The notes beneath the pieces were generated by a model. It was not told where the DNA came from and made no database searches. It was given only the letters and a program-made list of their open reading frames with translations. The translations under genes were made by a program, and so were the position numbers. Below are positions 52,834-63,200 of a DNA stretch of 64,000 bases, piece by piece. Each line of letters begins with the position of its first letter. Within the stretch, counting starts at the first letter, position 1. The stretch lies in the NCBI GenBank assembly GCA_900208305.1, contig OAPG01000011.1, forward strand, positions 186,001 through 250,000, in the 5' to 3' direction. The DNA is from Melanopsichium pennsylvanicum (lineage: Eukaryota; Basidiomycota; Ustilaginomycetes; Ustilaginales).

Positions 52834-55800
52834 TTATACACGTCTGACAACGAGACCAGACCGAATACCGGCCATGACCACACCCACGGGTGCCACCTTG
52901 AAGACGTCACCTGCCACTGGTGGCTTGTTTACTGCGTGCCACTCCAGATCTGCCGGGATGGCCAAGTCTTTTATGTTGACTCTGATTCTACCGGAGAGGG
53001 TGGATGTGTCGACCCTAATATCTGTTAAAATCACCTGAGCTGTCCAAGGTCCGATCAATTTTTCGTCTTTGAAGTTAGGATCCAAAAGACTTCTTTGAAT
53101 TAGCGCATGTAACCAAAACCTATCTGCATTTCGAGAAAGTTGGCTTGCGCTACCTTCCTGACGTTCGAGTTGAGGTAAAAGTCTTGCAATATCCAACGAA
53201 GGGAAACGAGGACGATTGTGAATGAGTTGATGTTTGATCTGCCAGTGTAAAAGCATATCCGAATATCTTCGAAGAGGCGAGGTTGCACGTACGTATCCAC
53301 TATTTGTGATTGCATCCCTCATATCTCCCTTTGGCGTAAAAGGTGAAGGTGAACATTCAACTTGATCATCTCCCGTAATTCCAAGACTGAAATGTTCTCC
53401 CGCTGAAACCGAATATCCAGAACGGCTAACACTGAGCCCTTTGACAAGCAATTCTTCATACGATACCAATCCATGTCCTACGATCCCTCCTTTGCTCATC
53501 ATCAAACCCTTCTCGCCCGATAGGTTTGTTCGCATTGCCAAGATCTGCTCTGCTTCCTGCAACGATTCGGGTCGATATTGATACCGATAAGCCAGAGCCA
53601 GATTGTGTTGCTTGCCAAAAGAGGCAGCGATACGACCAGCTAGCACCATCATCTCGGCAACAAGAAATTGCGCTAATGACGCATCAGACTTTGCTCCATT
53701 TCCAGCCTCTGGGTTGGCAATGTTGGCAGTGATGGTAGGAAAACCAGCAAAAAAGTACGGCTTGTGCAAAGCTGACACAGATACGGGAAACGACGGAAGA
53801 GGGAGGGGTGAGACGGAAATAGAGGCTTTTGAACGGTATGCGACAAACCCACTTGTGCGAGTTCGAGCTTCGCTCAACTTGACTGCAAGTTTGAGCAACT
53901 GTGACAATTGAGCAATCATTCGATCCGAGAAAGACGAAGAGGTAGGATTGGTGAGAAGACTTCCCACCTGATTGTACGAGATGGTTTGAACATCGTACAC
54001 AATCGCCGGACGAACTTTGGTATCCTGTACCAGACCCGAAGAGAGATCGAGCAGCGCAGAAAAGGTCATGACTCTCTGACCCTGTGCATCACCACCGTTA
54101 GTGCAAGTGGAAGTTGATGAACGCAGACCGACTCCACCACGAACGAAATCGTCTGGCAACATGGCCCATCGAGCTTCGGGAAAGTACAGTGTTCGGAATC
54201 GCCTTTCTGCTCTTTGCGCCAAATCGTCATCCGGTTGAATCCATGCTGTAGGATCTGCGACGTGGATATGCACCCACGCCTGATCCTTACCTTGCACAGG
54301 CTCGATAGATATACCATCATCCAACTCGAAAGCTCCTTCGTCGTCAACGACATAGACCGTATGGGATTGGCCGAAATCGTGTCGAATGTCTTCTACTCGT
54401 TCATCCAGCGACAAACCGTACTTTGTCGCAGTATTCCCCAATGCCTCACCAGTCTCTTGCTCAGAAGTGTGCTCGCGTTCAGGCTCACCCCCATCTTCAG
54501 CCATTGTCGCTCTGCGGAAGCTCGCGTCCAATCTCGTCGGATTGTGCCAAGGCGGCATTGCACCGATTGAGGTGAGGAATCGCATAACAAGTGCATGCTG
54601 AAGATCACCCCCCGCGTGCAAATCCGTGCCTATACTTTCGAACATTGCCTTTCCCAACTTTTGATCCTTGTCGTCCACCAAAAGCTGCTCGGTGGCTTTT
54701 GCCACATCCAGCAACTCACTCGTGTCAGGATAAGGAAGAACACGGAAATGTCCACCGGCACGTTTGAGAATCTTCATCGCAATAGTACCGTGTGTGTCTT
54801 CCTGCACTTCTCGACGACTTCCTAGAGATGTTTGTAGAAACTCGATGATGGCTTTATCCTGTGCAGTCCATGTGATATCAAGATCTGCACTTGGAGCGTC
54901 GACGATGCGAGGCGGTCCAGAGGTATCTCGTGGATGATCATCGGCATATTGTCGGATCTTGCTTGCTTTGCTGCAGAACGAGTCGATATGCTCTTGACCG
55001 TCTGAGCCGGATCCACCTGCGATCCATTTCGCGATGAGTTGCAGGTTGGCCCGTTCTGCATCGCTTCGACAAGTGAACAGCTGGCTAGTACGGTGCGAAA
55101 GTCCATCAGCAAGAAAGTAGGTTGCATGTGACATGAGCAACGAGTGAGCTGCATAGACTGTGCTCGCGGTCAACGCTTCGCCGCCAACATTTTTGCCTTG
55201 CTTGGCCGAACGACGCGATGAGAGCTCATGCATCAACCGCGCAGCTTCAAACGTAGTGATGGCACCCGTTCGAAGATCCATCCTCTTCTTCCTGCTTGCT
55301 GCTTCACCCACAGTCTGCGATGGTGCATCGACGAGGAACAGGGTTTGAAAACTCGGTAGCAGTCGTTGCAACTCTTTCTCCTTCTGTCGCTCTAGGATGC
55401 GAAGTTTGTTTAAAATCGATGCACGAGCTTCGAAACGGGGCACATCAATGGGTTCTGCTTCCATTACACCCCCTTTAATTGAGTCGTCTCCTCCGCGGGA
55501 GTTGGGTGAAGGCGCATCGTGCGACCCATCTCTGTTAACAAAGTCGTCCAAACTGTTGGTCGACACTACGTAACGCTGACTGAGCGCTGCAGCAGCATGA
55601 ACAAGTGATTTCTCAATGACACCAGGGATCTGCATCATGATATCGTTCTGCCTGAATTGTACGATCTCGCCCGAAGTGACGAGCACGTAGAGATCTTTCA
55701 TGTTTGTCGCAAACTTTTGGGCCGAAGCTGATGGCTGCTGGTCCGAAGCCAACGCGTCAGACGGAGGAGGTAGGACGATTCCGACCGCTATGCCCATGCG

Positions 55801-56355
55801 GCGAATTTCGACAAAATCTCCTGGTTTGAGATCTCTCCTCGGAGTAATAAAGTCGCGCGAGCTGATCTTTGATGAAAAGGCATCGTTGGCGTTGTCGAAG
55901 CCGTCAGTGGATTCGTGTGCGCTTAAGAGGGGTTGAGTGAGCACAGCTGCAGAGTGTGGACCAAGGAGTGTTTCTACGTTATCAGAGGCAATAGCTCGGG
56001 ACATACTCTTGCCAGCATCACGAGAAAGTTTAGGACGACCTACGTTACGACGTGTGCTTGGGCCCGGAGTGTGTTTCCAGCCCGAATACTTGTCCGAGGT
56101 ATCTTTACTGATCGAATTTGCGTGGCGGCTAAGGCGGGAAGCAGTGAGGATAGTGTCGGAGACATTTCTTCCTTTGCGTCGCTCATATGATTGCTGTGAT
56201 TTGGAATAGCCGGATGAGCTGCCAGAGTCTCGATTCCAAGCTTCGGGCTTGAAAGCAGTGGTATGAATTGACCTGGATATCGAGGCAAGCGTACGAGACG
56301 TGGTGGCGTAAGAGCCTTCGAGCAGCGCCCAATATGAAGGAGCGGTAAGCTTCAT
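52834..56355 (-). CDS. DSS1: Mitochondrial RNB-type 3'-5' exoribonuclease (Dss1/Msu1)
   Basis: This encodes a 1,173-residue protein of the RNase II/RNR superfamily, most like yeast Dss1, the nuclease of the mitochondrial degradosome that works with the helicase Suv3. The first 35 residues are basic, Ser/Thr-rich and without acidic residues after the first few, ending in RSIHTTAF, a good mitochondrial presequence. A linker and a long helical region follow. The RNB domain begins near residue 670: HTVYVVDDEGAFELDDGISI holds the acidic active-site cluster. HIHVADPTAWI, then ATSPLRRYSDMLLHWQIKHQ confirm the family. A short S1/OB-like segment ends the protein (VVMAGIRSGLVVRRV). The ATG at 56355 is the first in frame. 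There is no intron. Length is somewhat above yeast Dss1 (969). Confidence 0.9.
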   Translation of the reverse strand: MKLTAPSYWALLEGSYATTSRTLASISRSIHTTAFKPEAWNRDSGSSSGYSKSQQSYERRKGRNVSDTILTASRLSRHANSISKDTSDKYSGWKHTPGPSTRRNVGRPKLSRDAGKSMSRAIASDNVETLLGPHSAAVLTQPLLSAHESTDGFDNANDAFSSKISSRDFITPRRDLKPGDFVEIRRMGIAVGIVLPPPSDALASDQQPSASAQKFATNMKDLYVLVTSGEIVQFRQNDIMMQIPGVIEKSLVHAAAALSQRYVVSTNSLDDFVNRDGSHDAPSPNSRGGDDSIKGGVMEAEPIDVPRFEARASILNKLRILERQKEKELQRLLPSFQTLFLVDAPSQTVGEAASRKKRMDLRTGAITTFEAARLMHELSSRRSAKQGKNVGGEALTASTVYAAHSLLMSHATYFLADGLSHRTSQLFTCRSDAERANLQLIAKWIAGGSGSDGQEHIDSFCSKASKIRQYADDHPRDTSGPPRIVDAPSADLDITWTAQDKAIIEFLQTSLGSRREVQEDTHGTIAMKILKRAGGHFRVLPYPDTSELLDVAKATEQLLVDDKDQKLGKAMFESIGTDLHAGGDLQHALVMRFLTSIGAMPPWHNPTRLDASFRRATMAEDGGEPEREHTSEQETGEALGNTATKYGLSLDERVEDIRHDFGQSHTVYVVDDEGAFELDDGISIEPVQGKDQAWVHIHVADPTAWIQPDDDLAQRAERRFRTLYFPEARWAMLPDDFVRGGVGLRSSTSTCTNGGDAQGQRVMTFSALLDLSSGLVQDTKVRPAIVYDVQTISYNQVGSLLTNPTSSSFSDRMIAQLSQLLKLAVKLSEARTRTSGFVAYRSKASISVSPLPLPSFPVSVSALHKPYFFAGFPTITANIANPEAGNGAKSDASLAQFLVAEMMVLAGRIAASFGKQHNLALAYRYQYRPESLQEAEQILAMRTNLSGEKGLMMSKGGIVGHGLVSYEELLVKGLSVSRSGYSVSAGEHFSLGITGDDQVECSPSPFTPKGDMRDAITNSGYVRATSPLRRYSDMLLHWQIKHQLIHNRPRFPSLDIARLLPQLERQEGSASQLSRNADRFWLHALIQRSLLDPNFKDEKLIGPWTAQVILTDIRVDTSTLSGRIRVNIKDLAIPADLEWHAVNKPPVAGDVFKVAPVGVVMAGIRSGLVVRRV

Positions 56356-56833
56356 CGTTGGCTTCTCGTTCTGCTTACGATCTCGTCTCGCTGATGTAGA
56401 GAGGATCGAATCAAGTCGAGAATGATGTGGTGAGCCAAAACTGTCAAGGAAGACAAGTCAATCTCACTCGTGGCCTGGAAGAAAAAGAGTTAAGAACGTC
56501 TGACGTGAGGCTGCAAAAATATCCAACCCAAAAGAATTTCGGGAATCGGAATGAAAAACTCCACACTGATGAGAGGATCCAGAGAAAGCAAGGAGAGAAA
56601 AAAAATCCAGTCCCTTTGATTCTCAGACCTAAAGACTATCCGAAGCAAAGAGGAGACGAAGCCATGGATGCGATTACCAAAACCAAAAGAATGCTAATGC
56701 GAAACAAAAGGGATGAAGAGAAGTTGCTGCATGATGTTGCTCCAGAATCAACAGCTGAGCTTGTCATCTAACATTGTTAATCAACGACCTAGCAATCACA
56801 AACGATAAAGATATCATAAACTAGAGCCACGAT
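56356..56833. other. DSS1 upstream region and LtrA-like 3' end spacer
   Basis: Both flanking genes are on the minus strand. The stretch is purine-rich on the plus strand, consistent with a pyrimidine-rich DSS1 leader. An open frame at 56427-56771 is Lys/Glu/Arg-rich only because of this bias. No heptamer is seen. Confidence 0.55.
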
Positions 56834-59071
56834 TCATGCAGAATAGGCCCATCTTTGACCGTGAGTGAGATCCTTTTCTTCCAAGTGCCCTATCTCGGAC
56901 TCGATACCCACATCCTCTTCGCCCTTCTCACCTGGGGTCAAGTCTTCGAATGGATGCCATCTTGCCCTCTTGTCCAATCTCAATTTCTTGTCTCCCCTTG
57001 CGTCCATACTTGCATACATCTCCCTGGCCTTTTGCTCGTCATACTGCCTTCCCACTGCACCGATCTTGCCCAGCGTCTCGAAGAACACCAGGAACATCAA
57101 ACTGGCTGCCACGACACCCATGAGGTTGAGCGAGTTCCAGTCTTTCTTGAGTGGTAGCACGGCAAATTCGATCGAGGTGAGGAAGCGGAAGGAGATGCGC
57201 ACCCAGCGAGGGATGAGGGTGGATCCGTACACATCGAGGTTTCTGTGCATGCATCCGATGAGGCCTAAACAGAGCATGACGCAAGAAGCGGAGCCGCCAA
57301 AGTACCATACGTACCCGCCCTTGATCTCGTCGTTTGAAATCATCGAAGAGAGGGATGCAGCCATGAGGATGAGGGCCGAGGTGAGGGGGAAATGGATGTT
57401 ACCAAACGTGATACTGGTGAACGAGTTGCGTCGAAGGGCGTGCTGGTAGACACGACTTCCATCTGCGTCGTAGTAGATCCAAATGACGAGCACGCTGATG
57501 GTGATGCCGAGTGCGGCGCGTCCAAACTCTGGATTGACGCCAAAGGATCCAGGTCTAGCGATGAAATTACTACTGATGATGGATTCGCCGACGATGAGGA
57601 TGACAAAGAGGACGTACCGCTCGATCGAGTGCTCGTGCGATTGCGCCGGAATAAACATGTGGCTGCCTGTTCGCTTTTGACGTCCATGGAACAGTTTGAT
57701 CGCCGCAGCCACTACGTATGCTCGAGCCAGCTCGACAATGATTCCGACACACATGAGAATGAAGATGAGCAATGGGTCGTCAGTAAGAGTAATGGGGATG
57801 TAGATCGCAGCAATGACGGTATTGGCAAGCCCGTTAAGCCAGAGAGCCTTGCGGAACTTGGGCAAGCAGAAGCCATAGTAGATGAAGACGCCCAATCTCC
57901 ACAGCTTGGAGACAAGGAAGAATCCTATCGCAGCATGAATCGCTCGGTCGTATCCATCAGTGAACCAATAGTCACCGAAGGCAGGCACAGCCAACCTAGT
58001 TTCTTCCGTCGAGGTAGCCGTTTCACCACCGGCGCGTCGGAAGATCTGTGCAAGCTCAGCACCTAATCCACGTGATTGCGTCTGGGCTGGCGCATCTCCG
58101 GCCTGCTCGTCTTCGCTCAGTCTGGCTAGCAACTCTGGTGTGGCCTTGACGATCTCTACGCCGGAGACATTGGCGCAGTACCCACCGAGCAGGATCATCC
58201 AACCCAAGAGCAGCAGACGTTCGAGCATGTCGTCTGTGCCACTTGTGTTGAGAAACAGCCTAACATCGGTCCAGATGGAGAAACAAGGCCAGAAGGAAAG
58301 CAGGAACTTGAGTGCGTTGATGGCCGAACTGCTTTCTGCGGTTGCGTGGCCCAGACCATTTACAACAGCGACGAAGATGAGGTCGAATACGAGCTCGAAC
58401 TGACTTGGTTTGCGCTCATCCTTTTCGCGATAGAGCTTGTTGCCGTGCAGCCACTGCCGAATGACAGGACGTTTGAGCAGGTGTCGAAATGTAATGGGAA
58501 CATCATCACCATGCACTTCCACGTGTGGCTTGGAGGATGGCTTGCAATTTTGCCTGCCATGAACAATGTCAAACAGACTGCCGGTGTGTGCATGCTGATA
58601 AATATTTCTGGAGCCCTTCGATCGGCGATGCAGGTGCGATTGCAACTCTTGTTGGCTAGAAGACGATGGAAAATTCTCGGTGGTGGATTGTACAGTGTAT
58701 CTGCTGTCTTGGGTATAGTCTAGCGCCATGGGTGCTGCATGGGTGACGAAGCCGGCTTGACTAACGCCAGAGGCTGATTGCGTGGTGGCGATGGATTGAA
58801 GAGGGATGGAAATTTCGTGAGGCGCCGCGCGCTCGTGTTGACGATGCTGCTCGGTGGTCTCGACATTGTGCCAACCAGCGGCAGCTGCGTGAGAATTCAG
58901 AGGCTCGTGCTCTTCGGTGTTGGAATGAGTGACGGTGCTATCGTGGTATCTATGCCCGAAAGGGCCACAGAGGTTGGGATCGATGACCTCGTCGGGCCCG
59001 GGATGCAGTGCTCGCGTGTTGGGCGGAGTAGCATCGTGATCGCCTCGGAAGGGCATGTGGAAGCCAGGCAT
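56834..59071 (-). CDS. LtrA-family (low temperature requirement A) membrane protein
   Basis: This encodes a 745-residue integral membrane protein of the LtrA family, first named in Listeria and common in fungi; its biochemical role is unknown. Residues 1-220 are hydrophilic and His/Ser/Gln-rich. The family core begins with a charged segment and KPSQFELVFDLIFVAVVNGL, matching the LtrA motif with E-x-FFDL-x-FV. About ten to eleven hydrophobic segments follow, including the signature HSIERYVLFVILIVGESIIS. A hydrophilic loop of about 60 residues separates the third and fourth segments. The acidic C-terminus ends KDLTHGQRWAYSA. The ATG at 59071 is the first in frame, although the frame is open beyond it. 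There is no intron. Confidence 0.85.
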   Translation of the reverse strand: MPGFHMPFRGDHDATPPNTRALHPGPDEVIDPNLCGPFGHRYHDSTVTHSNTEEHEPLNSHAAAAGWHNVETTEQHRQHERAAPHEISIPLQSIATTQSASGVSQAGFVTHAAPMALDYTQDSRYTVQSTTENFPSSSSQQELQSHLHRRSKGSRNIYQHAHTGSLFDIVHGRQNCKPSSKPHVEVHGDDVPITFRHLLKRPVIRQWLHGNKLYREKDERKPSQFELVFDLIFVAVVNGLGHATAESSSAINALKFLLSFWPCFSIWTDVRLFLNTSGTDDMLERLLLLGWMILLGGYCANVSGVEIVKATPELLARLSEDEQAGDAPAQTQSRGLGAELAQIFRRAGGETATSTEETRLAVPAFGDYWFTDGYDRAIHAAIGFFLVSKLWRLGVFIYYGFCLPKFRKALWLNGLANTVIAAIYIPITLTDDPLLIFILMCVGIIVELARAYVVAAAIKLFHGRQKRTGSHMFIPAQSHEHSIERYVLFVILIVGESIISSNFIARPGSFGVNPEFGRAALGITISVLVIWIYYDADGSRVYQHALRRNSFTSITFGNIHFPLTSALILMAASLSSMISNDEIKGGYVWYFGGSASCVMLCLGLIGCMHRNLDVYGSTLIPRWVRISFRFLTSIEFAVLPLKKDWNSLNLMGVVAASLMFLVFFETLGKIGAVGRQYDEQKAREMYASMDARGDKKLRLDKRARWHPFEDLTPGEKGEEDVGIESEIGHLEEKDLTHGQRWAYSA

Positions 59072-60272
59072 GGTGAAGGATCGCGATGAAATGTATACAG
59101 ATGTAGCAAGAATGTGCGCTTGTCCGTGTGAGTCTTGAATGATGGACGATCGGTCGAAAAGATCTAGAAGGCTTTCGAGGTGGAGAGAGCGATACAAGCG
59201 GTCAAAGCTTCCAAGCTTGTATCACAGCAGCAAGTTTCGGAGCACAATTCAAGATGGTGAAAGTTGGTCGGAAAGGAAATCGTATTTGTGAGAATCAGTG
59301 TCGACAAGGCCGTGAAGTGGCGAAAGCTTGGCCTGGGAAGGCCTCATTTGATGGTGGTGCAAGGAAACGACGCTGGCTGGTGGGAGTGAGGGAGTCTCGA
59401 GGTCCATGCACAGCGGCCAAAGTCTGCCTTAAAAATACAGTAAAACCGTAAAACACATGGAACAAATTTCATCTTTTCCCAATCTTGAACTTTTTTTCGC
59501 ATGCAAAGCGCTTGCATGCTGCATCAATGTGGATTAAAGGGCTGTGTAAGTTGAGCTGCAATTGTACAACACACCCAGATCAACTAGTCCCTTGTTGGTG
59601 GACGTCTTGAATAGCTCCATGGTCATCTATGTGTAACGTCAATGTAAAGGAACAAGCAACGAAAACATAACGACGGACGACTTTTTTTGGAAGGAAGGGG
59701 GAAAATGGATGAGTGTTGATCTGAGCTTGGAACAGCGTTTGACACGAATGCCAAGACTCGAGAGAGACTGCATCGCCTCGCATGGAATTCGACGTCAGGT
59801 TTGTCTCGTTTGCAGCACTCTGCTGGCGTCGTGCCCGAACTGGTTCTTTTTCTGGAACGCATGTCACACTGTGTTGTAGGGTAAACTATCAAAAAAATAA
59901 TTAAAAAAAAATGCGAGACCAACACCTGTCAAAAAAGTCGTCATAGCAAATCGACCCGATCAAGTCGATCCTGATCCATCGCGATGCAGTACTGTAAATT
60001 AGTCGAGATCATGCTTCGCTTTGCTCCATATCTTGCTCTACTTCTGCCATTCACGATTCTCGAGCTCATTCTCCGCTGCGCAAAACATCACATTCGTTGT
60101 CTTGAGTCTTGTCTTTGATTGGCTTTCCCACTGAGCTCACTTACACTACAACACAATGTAGGTTCAAGATTGTATCCTTACGATTAGATTAAACACAAAC
60201 AAGCCATACTAAGGCATGGCGATACATAAGCCAACGTAAAACACACAGCAGTATCAATCCAAGCAAACTTTC
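59072..60272. other. LtrA-like upstream region and 3' spacer
   Basis: It contains TACAGTA at 59436-59442 (365 bp upstream of the LtrA-like start codon) and TACTGTA at 59990-59996 (about 280 bp past the next gene's stop codon), plus AT-rich runs near 59890-59910. No gene is seen. Confidence 0.55.
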
Positions 60273-63200
60273 TCAGAAGATGCCATTTCGACCGCCCTCA
60301 AACTCGATCGGCTCGTCATTCTCCTCAGCCGAATCCTCTTCCTCCTCTTCCTCTTCTTCCTCATCTTCTTCAACTTCTCTCTGACGACTCCTGCCATCCC
60401 TTTCGTCTTCCTCATCCCATTCCTCGACCAAGTGCTCGAGGTAGGTCTTACCCCGGAATGTGTTGAAACTGTAAAAGCTGTTGCTCGCGCTGGGAACGCC
60501 ACCTGTACTATAGTTGCTGTTGGTGCTAGAAGCGGTGCGCTGCGATCGAGCGGGAGATGTGGTAGCCGACATCGCGGGCTCAGTGTCGCTATCCGCATCA
60601 GCAGCTTCTTGCGTGAATCCACTATCGCTGAACTGGCTTGGTGACAAGCCGCTTTCAAGAGGATTCGCCTTGCCCATGTTGAACTTGGCGGATTTGCCGT
60701 AAAACTTTTGCGAAGGCTGGCGTGAGAGAGAATCGTAAACGTCGAGGTCCATTAGAAAGCTGCCTGGGGCAGCGAGGTCAGCCATCAACACTGGAGCGGC
60801 CGACTTTGCACTGACAGCAGCGGTGTCGTCGACCATAATCTTATCACCGGTGGAAGCGCCCAGAACACCATCGGTCGAGTCGTCAACGGCAGCGATGCCG
60901 AGCCCAGTCGCGGTGCAAGTCAGGGCTCCATTGGATCGGGCGAGAATATTGTTGCGGAAGACCGGGAGCGGTTCGGAGGGATCGTTTGTCCGGCCGATTT
61001 TTCCAGCATCGACCTGCTTCAATGAGGCCCTAGTCTGCTGAGTAGGTGTCGCAGCACCATTGCCATTGGCATGAGCAGTACGCAATGATTTGTTCGATGC
61101 GCTGTGGTGAAGGCTGTCCCTGCCAGGCACCGTCAAATGACTCTCGAGTGACAGCTTGGCCGCAGAAGGCTCTTGGCGGCTCTTGGCACGAAATCTGCCA
61201 GACCCAAGCTGACTTGACGTGCCCATCTCGAACCTCGAACGCAACTCCGACATGGACTGTACCTTGTTCATCGAGCTGCTAGCAGCAGGCGCAGAGACAT
61301 CACTCGGTCGACCCCGAGTGCCGATCGAAGTGGCGCGCGATTCAAACTCGATATCCGTCTGTTGCGTCTCGAACGAGTCACGAACACGTCCGCGCTCATC
61401 GTACGAGATCTTTCGCATGGCCGAAGCCGATCGAGGTCCGGCCGAGAAACCTCGTGCTGGACCAAAATCGGTGCTAAGATCGGCCATCGAACCGGATGTG
61501 GGCAGAGACACCTGTGACTTGCTGAATCGGCCAGGAAAGCGTCCCCACAGGCTGGGTCGGATGAAGCGCGAACTTGCGCTGCCATTTGCACTCGAATCTG
61601 CTGCTGCGGAACCGCTGGCACTGCCAAAGCTTGTGTCAACCATGCCTGAGTCAGCCTTCGACTTTTTACCGCGCGATCGACCGAGTGAGCGCATTTGACG
61701 GCGGTTCTGGTTGCCACCTGCAAGCAAGCCCGCGCGAGCCTCCTTCTCATCAACCGTGAACATAGGCTTGGGTGTCTTGAGCGACAGATCGCAACCTGCC
61801 TGGGCAAGGATTCGAGGCAAATCCATGTGACCGTCAGCTGTAGTCATACGGTGGGTGAACGAGCACTGAAGGCCAGGACCCAAGATGAAGTCACCACCAA
61901 GTAGCTTCATGTCACCTGGGTTGCGGATGGGCATGTCGAAGAGACCCTTCTTAATAGCCACGAGAATGCCTTTGGTCATGCTCATGCTTGCATAGTCTGG
62001 ACGAGCGCAGACAGGATTGGCGTCGTTGGTTCGCAGCGTCATGCCCAGCGCCCTGTACACGTTGCGCTTAGGATCGGCATACATCGGGTAGGGCACCTTC
62101 ATCACCTCACGGTACGCTTTGATGACGTGCCAGTCGCCCTGACCGATGATGACAAAGTCCAGATTCGCCTTCTTGAGCGGTAGCGGGTCGATGTTGCGGA
62201 TGGACATGGCAAACTGCTGGCAGAAACCGCACCACCAGTGACGAAGGAAGCACACAAGCGTTCGACGCTTCTTGAAGAGGTCACCGAAGAGGACCTCTTG
62301 ACCCTGTTGGTTGTAGACAAGGCATTGCGAAGCCTCGAAAAGCTGCAGCATCGAAGGTGGATGAATGGCGTAAGAACCTTCAGGGATCCCGGCCTCGCGA
62401 GCAGCCGCTTTGACCTCGTCAGACTCATCCTCGTTAATAATGTTCATGAGCATCGGGTTCTTCGGCTTGGCCGCTGCGGCAAGCGCCTTCTTGCTCTTGT
62501 CGATAGAGGCTGGTCGTAGCTTCGGACCTGTTGTGTCCGCATCGCCATTTGCATTTCTGACCTTGTCGACAATCTTGAGCTCCTGCTCGAGATCCCAGCC
62601 ACCGGTCAAGGAAGTCGCGGCAGTATCATTCGTTGAGCCGTTGATGCGGATGCTAGCTGACCTGATACTGGCACGATCTGAGCGGTTCAAGTCATGGATG
62701 CTGACCGACTTGCGCTTGGCCTCGAGGAGCGAATCTCGCTTACTGATGCTGGCAATTTCACTGCCAATGCTATTGTTTCGCTGGAGCTGCATGAACCTCA
62801 CAGCATTCGGAATCGAGGGTGATGAGTCTTGCAATGGTAGGCCTTTCTTCGGCTCTTCTTTGCCAATGAGGAATTGCTGCCCTTCGACCTCGAGGACTGA
62901 CTTATGTGCAGCATCACTGGCCGTGCGGAACTGGCCGCTAGAACCGACAGGTGCGGTTGTGGGCCTCTTGATTGTGGCCCGTGACGGTGTGCGAGACGCG
63001 ACGGTAGGCTCAGCATCTGCTGGTGCTGTCGAGGATGCATCAACACCCAGACTGTTTTCTGCTGCTGAGAAATCGCGCGACGAGGCGCTTACTCGTGGAG
63101 CTTTGCCGATACCTAAGCCGAATTGACCAGGTGCACTGGCAGATGCGGTGCTGGGTCGCTTGCTGCTCTTAGCCGGGAGATATGCAGGAATACACTTGAT

